Shown here in pieces: positions 49,701 to 61,200 of a stretch of 64,000 nt of DNA. The notes under the pieces are model-generated. The model did no database searches, was not told the DNA's origin, and was given only the letters and a program-made list of their open reading frames with translations. Origin of the DNA: Oxyruncus cristatus (Eukaryota > Chordata > Aves > Passeriformes > Cotingidae); contig VXAY01006938.1 of the NCBI GenBank assembly GCA_013399855.1, forward strand, positions 534,528 to 598,527, written 5' to 3'. Position 1 is the first letter of the stretch; each line of letters opens with the position of its first letter. A program made the position numbers and the translations under genes.

Positions 49701-50356
49701 ACTAGTGTATCATAAGTGGTTAAAGTAACTTCAAAGAATTCTGAATTTAGAGAATGTTTTGTTTTGCTTTTATTTCCTAGCTACTTGTAAAAAAATTGGC
49801 TTTTTGCCTTGCTTTTGACTGTGCTTCATTAGCTATGAATAAGAACTTTAAGTCTCAAAGGGATGCATTTACTAAGCTAAAATCAAGTCAAATTATTATC
49901 CTAGAAGAAAACCAGTCAAACTACTATGCCGTGTTTGACAACTTTATTGGAAAGTCCAAAAGCACTTATTCAAAAAAGTACTATCTAAATCATAAGAAGC
50001 AAAAAAATTTCATGTTGATTACATGGTCTAACTGAGCATTTGCAAAAATAAAATTTTCCATTTTATTGTGTTTCTAGAGAACTGGAAAAATGTGCATAAT
50101 ACTGGAGTCTGCCCTGCTGAGATGGGTAAGTAAACAAATTTTGGCAGCCTAAGTTGTTAATTATTTTTCTTGTTATAGGAAGGTAATTACAATTCTTGCT
50201 AAGGGTGAAGAATGAAAGACTTTGGGAGGTATTCAGTAGATTTTAATACAAAAGTAAGAGCATGTGAGTAAGTTTTAATGATGTTGGATAGATTCAACTT
50301 CAAAGAGTGGGCATACTGAGGTCATTTAATTAAAAACAGAATACGTGGATAGAATG

Positions 50357-50410
50357 TGCTCTTGACTGGTTATTAGCCAAGAATATGCTCTTGGTGGCTA
50401 TTAGCCAAGG
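50357..50410. repeat. Imperfect ~26-base direct duplication
   Basis: 'tgctcttgactggttattag' plus 'ccaag' at 50357-50381 is followed at 50386-50409 by 'tgctcttggtggctattagc' plus 'caag', a near-adjacent duplicated segment with small differences. Confidence 0.7.
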
Positions 50411-51100
50411 TAACATGTATATGGCCAGTTTGCAAACCTATACCTAAAGGCTAATGGTTGAAAACTTCAGTCAGAAAGACTGTTTTTTCATGGTGAAGAG
50501 AAGATCCTCTGTCAACCCTTGGCTACTTCTAGGTATATCCTAGTTTTATCTGAGAAAATAAGTTCTCATATGGTGCATGTATTTCAAATGCAGATTGGAG
50601 AGCTGAAAGCCAGTTAAAAGGCTGCCTTTCCTAAGACAGAAAACAAAGAAACCCAAGCAGCTGCAGTTTGGCTAGGAATATCACTGGTAAGGCACTCTGA
50701 TAAAGACTGTGAGGGTTGGACATAAATTGCAAACCTGAAGGCTACAGACAATTTTTCCAGCTGTGACATCTGTATCTCTTTATTTTACCTAAAAGAACTG
50801 TCCTAGCTACAGCAGACATCCACTGCATCCTAAGCAGATGCTCTGACTTGCTCTCTTTTCTTCCAAAAGTTTTGCTTTTAAAAGGTGCATTTGGACAAGG
50901 ACTTCTATGGGCAAAGTCACAATTCAACCCCTCAAAGGGCTGTTTTCTGTTTCTGCCTGAGCAGCGTGGTGGAGTCAGCATCCTACAGAGCACCTGGTTA
51001 GGTCAGGGGCAAGCTGAAGGCTGTTAGGAAGAGGGACATGGCACAACTCTGTAAAGACAGGGACTATGCAGCGGTGCACACAGCATTAACTAGAGAAAAT

Positions 51101-51136
51101 GGATTTCTATTAAGAAAAGGATTTCTGTTAAGAAAA
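51101..51136. repeat. 18-base tandem duplication
   Basis: 'ggatttctattaagaaaa' (51101-51118) is followed directly by 'ggatttctgttaagaaaa' (51119-51136), differing by one base. Confidence 0.85.
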
Positions 51137-52798
51137 GGAAAAGGCCTGGCGAATGAGATATTATGGGAGATGAGTGCTTTCAGCAAGATATCTCTCCTGT
51201 TCAGAGACTGGGAGTGGTTAGACTCATTGGAGGAGCAGTAAAGAAGTACTGTGAGAAGAAATGCAGGGGTAGCCTGAAAGGTTGTCTTGTGCAATGTAGC
51301 AGCTGATGGTTTCAAGTATGCCATTCAAGGCAGAAGATTGGAGTGTAATAACACCTGCTAAAAAATGAATGCAGCTTTTCCTGCTGATCAGGCCTGTAGC
51401 TGGATTAGAAAAGTTTGCGTGCCCCTGCCTCTTGCTTGCGTGGCCAATGTGCAAAGAGCACAGTGCTTGGCTGACCCTGGGCTGATGCACAAGCACCCAG
51501 AAGAGCTAAAAGTTGAGTTCTATCACATGGTGGCTTGGAGTCATACAAGGTCTTAGAATAGGTATAAACCAGCGAAGAGCAAAACAAAACTATGTCTGTG
51601 AAATGTTGATCAACAAACAGGTCAGACCAGGTTATGATTATCCAGAGAAGGGCTGGTACATCAAACAGCAGCTTGGCTTCCTGAGGAGAGCGGCTTGTTG
51701 CATGTGGGGTATTTGGAGGCCTTCTTTGTGGGAGACAACAAAAATTGGCCAGAAGAAAATGTGATGAATGGCTATTTTCAAAGAGCTCAGCTGACTCCTC
51801 AGAAGTTATTTGCGGCTGTGATTTCTCTCATAAGGAATACAGCATTTTTCTGTTTCAACAAAAACGTATGTTGTGAGTCTGCATGTGGTGAACTGCAGAT
51901 GTGCTGGAGAGGAGGAAAAATTCATTTCGAACTTGCATGTTGAAACACTTCATGCAGCGTGAACTTATTTTCTCTTTAAACTAAATATATGTTTGCGTAC
52001 ATTAAAAAAGTGCTGATTTTAACCATTTTTGTTTCTGATCTGGGAACCCAAAGAGCAGTCATCTGAACAAATTTTTGCTTTTACTGAGCTATTATTACAC
52101 CTTAGAGACCTGAATAGTTCCAGTGTGTAAATCTGAAGATAATTTGACAAGACATGTGAAATCTAAGGTGGAAGAAGTGTAGATAGAGGGTCATTTTCTC
52201 GCAGCAAGAAAAGATTAAGTGTATAACCCAACCTGAAATGCCGACTCAGAAACAAGGTGCCACAAAAATTTCTCTCCAAACATTGTGGCATCTGCTAACA
52301 CCAGGAAATCTGACAAAAGTTAAAGAATGTGATTGAGATGTTCAAAGTAAGACCCTGAATTCTACTTCAAGCTCTGGTGATGACATTTCCTGGTATGTCC
52401 ATGCAGGAAAAGAATAGTTCCATTGTTATAAGGGGAGGACTACCTTGCCAGCAAAATCCAGTAGCATGTGTGACAATAACAATGAAGACTCAAAAGTCCA
52501 ACATATTAGCACATGCCAGCAACTACACTAAAAACTCTCCAAGAATCCTGTGCATGCATTTTGCTTTCTAGCATCTCCCAAAGGCCAGGTCACTGAATCT
52601 TCTTGTCTGTCTTCTGTCCTTGCTTGCTGATGCTGATGCAGCACAGCCTGCAAACACACTCCCTCATTTCGCTGTGATACTACCATCACAGTGAGAATAT
52701 TTAGATCCATAAATTTAGATATCTAAAATGAGGAAATCGATTTGCATTTCATTTTGATGGTTATCTGAACTGACTGTCATACTCTGGAAAATGAATCA

Positions 52799-52925
52799 CG
52801 GGCGCTCGTTTTGGCGGCTGGCAGCTGCACACTGCCATACGCTTTCCCAGCATCTCTCTCTGTCTCGGAGCGCGCACTCTGTCCTTGCTGGGTGGCCGGA
52901 GATGTTGGTAAACGCAAGGAGCGTT
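52799..52925. promoter_or_regulatory. Orphan CpG cluster, candidate alternative promoter/first exon
   Basis: Eleven CpG dinucleotides occur within about 125 bases in a long CpG-poor region, including 'ctcggagcgcgcac' at about 52864-52877. On the plus strand 'gccggagatgttg/gtaaacgc' offers an ATG at 52902-52904 with G at -3, placed directly before a GT donor (intron from 52908, GTAAAC). This could be a short first exon of an alternative transcript or an unmethylated enhancer. The cluster is too small to be called a CpG island by standard length rules, and the exon idea rests on the motif alone. Confidence 0.3.
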
Positions 52926-54968
52926 TTAGACTGAGTACACAGGGGTGTGGAGGTGTAATGCAAATGGGTAATTCAGAGGTAAAAACTAGGTAGTTGTTCT
53001 AAAGTAATGGTTAAGATTTATCATCTGTAAAATTCTCTCACCACATCTAAACCGATGAGTGTTTTGGAACACCTGCGCTTTGCTTTTGGAAGCTCATTTG
53101 AGCTGGAAAATTCTTCCTCCAGAGGCAATTTATTACCCATGTAACGGATGCTGTTCTGTTGAATATGTAGCACATTGAGGTTTGGCTACCAGTTTCACTC
53201 TTTCAACGCAAAGTGAAAATATGGAGATTGTGGGTTTGGAAGAATTTCTTTTATTGATGTGGAAAACTGAGAATTTAACTTGGAAATTCTTTGATTAACT
53301 CTCGATTCTGTTTATGCAGGGAAAAGGCTGTTAATGTTGGAAATTAGGCTCAAATACATTCAATAACAAACTCCCTTCTTCAGAAACAGCTCGTTTCACC
53401 TTTTGATGGGTTACCATTCCCTGAACAAAAAGTGTATCTTTCAATAGACTGCTATTATGATTTTATATATTTTAGAAAATTACAAAGTTATATACTTTAC
53501 AAATGGGAAAAATGAAGGTCTGAGAGGCAAAAAGGGGACATTTTATGTGTCTTACTGATGTGGTTTTAAACCGTTGAGAGCAATTAAGAAGCCAGCAACT
53601 CTGGAAAAAAGCACATTGAACTGCCCACCCTGAATGAGATTAAATCACTTGATTTTTCTATGAATGACGTGCAATGTATTCCCACAGTTTTAGAACACAC
53701 TTCTCTGAGTGTGTGCCTACCAGTCTGACTGATGTACAAGATTAGAGACAATCTAGAACTAGAAATCTAATCGCTTCTTATTTCCTTCCTAAATCTTTGT
53801 TTGAAAAAGTATTTTTGTTTCCTTTTGTATTTTAATTTCAGTAAGAACAGGAAGACAGGTATTACTTTGTTCATTTTGTGTATAGAACTGCTAAGGAATT
53901 ACCATGCTAGACTACTCACATCCATCTGGTATCTTATTATTCAAAAACATATACAAGAAATTGGGAAATGGCTAATCACAAAGTGAAACGCACTCATGGG
54001 AAACAGCTGTGGAGCTGTCATAGGTCTTTGAATTCAAACCTTTCAAAGTGATCAGAATTTTACATTCCTTGTTCCAGTTCACTTAAAAATGACATTGACA
54101 AGAACGCTTCTGTTATACAGTCCACAGTGGTTTGATCATGTAATTACAGCAGTTTTGATATTGTTCTTAGTTTTGAACAGCTTGTGAATCTTTTTAAGTG
54201 AAATATAAGGTCTGCTTTGTTTTAACTGCAAATTAATAGAAATTTGTAAACAAAACCAGCTAAAAGTAGATCAGTTTGATACTTCCCTGGCGTGGATAGC
54301 TGTAGCTCAGATAAGTTTTTTCTTGAGGCCAATCCCCTATCAGTCCTAGAGGAAGGACTAAATTTATGTGTTCTCTCCTTACCTCCTCCTTTGTACATTC
54401 ATATTGGAATAATGTCTTTGCAAATGTTCTAGGGAAGTGCCAGATCTGCAAAGACAAAGAACAGGTATTGCTATTTTTGCTGTGAAGCTTAAGTTTATAT
54501 AATGGAGAATGACAGGCTGCTTGTGCAAGTGCAGCAGTACAAGTAAACAAAGTGGAAGGAAATATCTCAGAAGCCAACATTAGCAGATAAACTTAGCCAT
54601 AAAAGGTGTGGAGAACAATTTATGGGCTCTTTGGGTTAAGGGTTGAATGAGGAATTGCTGTATTCATGCAGTTTGTTGTTATTGAAAGAAAAAGAATAAT
54701 GCTACTACACAGTTCTGATCAAATCTATTACTTTAAGATGGTTATTAAGGCCAGTACTTAAAAACTATTAGCCCAAAGGGCAGGCATGTGGTGACATGGA
54801 AGTGGCTTATCAGAATTGTATCATTCTGTAAACAAAGTTGTGTATCTCAGATTTCACAATGACTCTTTTGGATGTGGCCTTTCAACTAAAGTACAAACTC
54901 TGTTAGTACAGAAGAGAAAAGTTGCACTTCAAGAACTGTTTATTAAACAAATATAAAATCAGAACTAG
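52926..54968. other. Non-coding DNA
   Basis: AT-rich, no recognisable exon, RNA gene or repeat family. Confidence 0.55.
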
Positions 54969-55200
<232 letters not shown>

Positions 55201-58200
55201 ATTTTTTTCTTGTTTAATGCTGTATTTATAATGTTACTTTCTTGTTGACCATATGTATCCTTGCATCATTCATATTTGAATTATTCAGGGTCCTTTTCCA
55301 AGGGTTATTGTCAAAGAAACTGCAAACTACAAAAGTTGTGTTTCCTTCCAGCTAAGGTAAGTGCCCCATTCTTGTCACTGGGGCTCCTTAATCACTGGCT
55401 TCCAAAAACTTCAGTCTGCAGATAATAAAAAGACAGAGAGACCATGTTATAAACAGCAGAGTTCCGCCTTCCATACAAGCCTACATCTGTTTCCTGATTT
55501 AGACAGGAGTGAGGAGAATTGAGTCTGTCTGGATTTTTCTCTTCCACCCTCCAGTTCTTATTTTAGTTTCTTTCATCAGCTGTGCAATTGAAAACACTCT
55601 TCTTCCAGGCTCTCAGCACGGACAACAGGAGGTATGAGAGTCATAACACATGATAATGTCAATTAAATCTCCATCCTGTAACATTACCATATCCATCTGT
55701 AAGATGCTCTTTCCCTCCTGGCTGTGGGTTCAAAAGAAAGGTCTTGCTGCATGAAGCTGCAGGCACAAAGTAGCTTCAAGGCCCAAGTTCTCATCTGGGG
55801 ATAGTGACAGGAGTCACCCTGCCATGGAGAACATCTCCTCATGCCTGTGGTGGACAGTGAGTGACTTTGGTTTTTTTTTCCACTCAGCATTGCTTTCTGT
55901 GTTGTCATTCAACTCTGCTTTCCTACTCCCCCCATTAGGGCTGCCTTTGCACTCCTTATCCATTTGCACACTCTTTTGAGTGGAGGTGGAATTACCTTGA
56001 CTTCCACCACTAGCCTTGATGGGTACAGAGCACTCATTCAGGCACCAGCAATTCTCTCAAGGTTTGAACACACAGTAAGTACTGTACCTTTGGGTCAGTT
56101 TGGGATCAATATACAAAATGGCTAAATGACTTATCCCAGGTCACTAAAAAAGCTGATGGCACAGTGGGGGCTTAAACCCCCAATTTCCACATCCAGACTG
56201 CCTCTATAACCTACGTGGTTATTTCCCCCTCTTCTGTGTTCACATTACTGCTGGAAAGTAAGTGGTGCTGGGGCTGCTCTTCTGCCTTACTCACGTCATG
56301 GGTGCTGCTGCCCCATAACCTCTACATTGCCTCATGTACCCCTGTGCAGGGCCGAGCCTTACCTTAAATAAACTACTTGGCATTTAGTGATTAAATCTCT
56401 CTGATCACCTTACAGTATGCTTGTGCAACAACACAGAAGTTGGTACGCATTTTTTCTCTTATGAGCTTACCTCCAGGAAGATGAGAAACCACAAGGAATC
56501 TGAGTGCTTTGAACACAGGCTTTGCATGGAATTCCTGCCATCTCCCCTGATAAATGCTTGGAATCAAAGCTATTTTCAGATGTCCCCAAAGAATATTTTC
56601 ATTAATTTGCTGAGATCATGATTAATAGCTTTATTAATGAGAAATGTTTCTGATTGCCTGTTCAGCGGTGAAAAAAAATATTAGGGCACATATTTTTTTG
56701 CCAGATCTTTCAGACATTTTTTCCTCACCTTCAGACTTTCCTCTGGCACACATGAATGAATTAACTGTGCAGCCCTCTGCCATTGCCAAGATCTTTTGTA
56801 TCCTGCTTTATAGATGAAAGGATGAGGAATCTATGGATCTGCTTTGCATCTCTCACTGCAGGCAAAGTCCCCTTTATCACCAAGAAACACACCATGTCTT
56901 GGTTAAGATTTTAGGTACAGACTTGCTGTATTCAGGCTCAGGTCAGAGCTTGGCAGGCAGTTGCCAGCTGGCTCTAAACCTCATAACCACTTGAGGCAGA
57001 CAAGCAGTATTTATGTCTTGAACATTAAGCTACTGTGACACTGGCATGTGTGCTTCTTTCTGGTGTCCCTATTACCAAGCTAGTAAATACAATTCCAAGT
57101 CTTAGGTCTTGAGCTGGGTTTTAAATTCCACAGCTAAACACCACATTTGCAGAAGTGTTGAACTAGTCTCCTTGTTGTGGCCGGAAGGTTGAAGGTTAGT
57201 ATTTTCAACAGGTTCTGGAAATCACATAATTCAGAGGCATCTGTATTTACTATACACTTTTCAAAATTAGGGCCAAGGTCTTATTTTGAGAAAATAATGT
57301 TTGATCCACTGTAAAGTCAGTGGCACACAGAACATTTAATACCGAAAAGGGACTGGGCTGGAAACTTCTTAATACTTCAAATACTTAATTTCTATATGGC
57401 AGAGACAAAGTGAGGGCCTGTTTCTACCCCTGCTTCTCTGACAGATGGCTATTTACTTCCAACATGATGGCTTTGATCTGTAAGCTCTCTTTATTAAAAA
57501 TAAATAAGGATAACAACTTAATCCACTACTAGCAGTGTATTAACAATGTTTTCGACTTAAGAGTATGAACTTTCAGACACAATTCAGGTGTGACACCAAT
57601 ATTCAGCACCAATATTTTTCATGTTGTACATTATATATGAGAGACCATCATGGTGGCCTTACTTGGAGCTCACATCTAAGATGGCTTGAGAAAAGTGCTT
57701 TTAAAAACTTTTGTAAGCTTCTCCATACTTTTCTGTGGATAGCCCTTTAAAATTATTGTTTTATTGCAACCTCATTGCTGAAAACAGCTTTCCTCTTTCC
57801 TTTGCTCTTAATGCAAGAGATAACTTAGAAGTAGAAAAGATGGTAGCTGCTCTTAAAATACCTAGCATTTGAAACTGGAGACAAAAAACATATATGGCAG
57901 CTCTGGCATTACAACACCTCACAAAGAGGTAACGTAAGGTGACACTCAGCTTCGAAAGTAGCTGAGTTCTAAGGCTATAGCTGAAGACTGGGGGAAGAGT
58001 CGAGCTGTTATTTAACTGAAAATTTCTCAGTGATAGACAGTGTGCTGTTTCCTGTCCAAGTGCTTCCACCTGATCCTTTACCTGTCTCACATATTTATAA
58101 GATTATCTAAAGGCAAATTTCATGAAAAAAAGTGGCAAAGAGTTTTATTTTGCTTTATTTCATTTTAAAGCGGCTTCTGAATGGTCTTGCCGAAACTGGA

Positions 58201-61200
58201 ATAAACCTGGCTGACCTTTAAGTAAGTGTCCACACAGTTTATTTTCAGTATAATCATTTAAAATAAAATCTGTAAGCTAGTTTAACTGAAAGGGTAGGGT
58301 CTTGGCTGTTCTGCTGTAAGGATTGTTCTTCACTATATAATCTCTGCTAAATTCAGCAGAGATGGTTCTGTGAACTGTAGTTCTGAAGTTCAGTAGTACT
58401 GAACAAGTGGGTTTCAAGACCCCAAAACTTGTTTACATTGAGAAGAAATGTTTTAGCAGAAGAGATTTTTACCTACTCTTTTAAAAATACTTCTCAGAGC
58501 ATCAGAAAAAGGGATGTGTTGCTCAGCAAACATTGCTCAAACATTGCTCAGCATTGTTGCTCAAACAAAGCATTATTTAATCCTTAATATTTTTTTCACA
58601 ATTTTTTCATCTCTGGCTCTATATGCAACTTCAGTGGGTGCAGACTGCAGCCTTAATGGTCAAGGTCCACTTCCTTGCTGCTGAAGAATCTGGCCCTACC
58701 AGCACTCCCTTACATTTAGCAGGAAAGAAAATATCCTAAAAGGTGCCCCGGCATAAGGGAATGGAAGAGTAAGTGTAAATAAAGCAGAGGCTGGGCAGAC
58801 CAACAAGAAATGTTTAACATTCCATGCTCTCCACAAAGGGCAGGTCAAGGAAAGGGAATGAGTGGTTGGGATGAAGCACATGCCATGGATATTTTTCAAG
58901 TACTGTTCAGCAGAGTATATCTAGTCACGTAAACATCCACAACAAACAGAACAGCCTTGTTCTTGAACGTGGCAGACATCCTGAAGTCCCTCTATATACA
59001 CAGGAGATGGGTCTCACTATGCAGGGAAGCCACAGCTGCTGAATTCACAGCACTATGTTTGAATTCATAGGCACAAATAATATTGAAAGTGCCGGACAAT
59101 CTTGGGTATAACTAGTTGAACAATTGCTTGCTCATGCCCCAGTCAAAACAATGTATTGTCAAGTTATCTCTGCACTGAATGACTCTGGGCAGGTAAGAGG
59201 TGGAACTTCTCAAAAGTTGTATCTCACGGTTTGGGGGAAAGCTAAAAAAAGCCCTTTACAACAAATGAAAGTTCCGGATGTAGTGGGCAAGGTTTCTTAC
59301 TCTTTCCCATTCTCAGGTGCAATCAAAACTAATTGCAAGAAAATCAGAGTTATTAACCCTATCTTTTAATTTATATAAACTGGATCTTTTAATTTATATG
59401 GACTGGAAGCAATGGGCTTTATTCCATTTACAGCTCAAGTCACTCAAGGCTTTGAATTTGTGAAACTGCAATAATGTAAAAGTGGTAGGAGAACAAAATT
59501 ATGTTTACTGTTTGTTTCCAATGAAACTTATCCCATACAATGTTTTATAACAGTTTAGTCTTCACAAATCTGCAAAACATTCAGCAGAGGTAAAACATAT
59601 CTGTGAACTAAACCTTCCTCCCTCATGAATCAGTGACTACCCCAATCTGAGAACAGTCATGTAGACATATAGAAACAAGAGCATGTCACTGAAACAGCCA
59701 CACAATAAGGAAAGCATAAGCTGCACTCTGCAAACAGTCATATGGAAAAGAGTACTGTCAAGGTCAAAGATACCCATGGAGAAGATATATGCCCATTTGC
59801 TTATCTGGAGACTATTTTGTTAACCAGGGCAGGACAACCAATGGCTTCTTGAAGGGGCAGAAGTCCTCCCCAAGCATCCCATGAGTTCACACCATGCTCC
59901 AGCTGCTGTAAAGATTCAGCAGTGACCAACAGGTTGCATTGGTTGGCAAAACCTTTTGTTTATGGGCAATGAGGGTGCAACAGGACTATGAATCTCTTCT
60001 CTCAGGAATTACAAAGGAACAGAAGGAACAGAAGAGTTTTCTTAATTCCACTTTGAAAGACTTGAACATGTCCCAAGTTAGCATTAATACTTCTCTAGAA
60101 AACCATAAGTTTTTGGATGCCATGCTTAAAACTACTTCTGCCTTAGTGCAGAAGGATGACATAGCTCTACTACCTGGGTCAGGCACAATAACCATTTTCT
60201 GTTTTTTTCCCCCTTCTTTTGTATTGGTTAAGAGTTAGTAGCTATTTTGCCTCACATGCAGTTTGAAACCCCTTACTGGGTAGTTTGCATGGTGATCCAG
60301 AGAAAGGTATGTTTCCAGGAGCTTAAGATTTTAGCAGACATGCAATTTTAATTTTTTTTTTAAGATGGCAGGGTTCAGAAATCTAGCCGGAGTTCATGAA
60401 CCTATTCTTCCTGTAATTTAAACCCATGTTTTACTCAGGGTTGATTCAATTTTTAAAATAAATGTTTTCCTAGTTACAGGGAAAGCCAGTTATATGTATA
60501 AGGGGTAGAATAACACCCTTCCAAAATCTACGTGTCATGGGTGGGTGGCCTATATACAGGATATGCATTCACAAAAAATCTAGCTTAGAGTAAGAGATTT
60601 TTCCTCTCTCCCCATCTGTTCTCTCCTGCCTACTCCCCTGCCCTAATTTCTGTAATTTTTCTGCCTTCTCATGGAGCTATTTGCATATCAACTGCCATAT
60701 TTTTAAAAAATAAGTTTGTGGTCATTATTTTCAATTTATCTGCATGGAAACTGAGCTTAGATTTCACCAACACAGATTCTTGGTTGAGTTTCGACTTTAG
60801 TACAGTTTACTTTTCCTTAAGGGAGTTGGGTGTCTGAACTTGGATTACTGACATAAACACAGTGATAAGAGGTTCTTCCTGCTTGGGCATGTAATCTATT
60901 CAGTTACCAGCAGCATCTACTGTCTTGAAGCATCTGGAATATCAGATGTCTCTACAGAGACCAAGTGTATGGAGAGCAGGGACATGCAACACTAATGTCC
61001 ACAACTTAACCCTTGGAGAAAGGGAAAGATGGAAACCTCCAGTGCTCTCCTGTCTTTATGCCTGAGTCCTGCAGCCATTTTGCACAGTGAAGTATCACTG
61101 CTGTCCCATCACTCTGCAGGAAAAGATCCCCAGGAACAACAGGATTTTTCCCTTTCTGGACTGTGGTCATATACATATGAAATTCCCATTCACACTGGGG

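Larger units (their letters stand above)
46721..52798. other. Non-coding DNA
   Basis: No recognisable exon. Two small duplications occur (50357-50410 and 51101-51136). The stretch 49060-49340 is smooth, AT-rich, repeat-free sequence of the kind often conserved as non-coding elements; this is only an impression. Frames up to 90 codons are not supported as genes. Confidence 0.5.
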
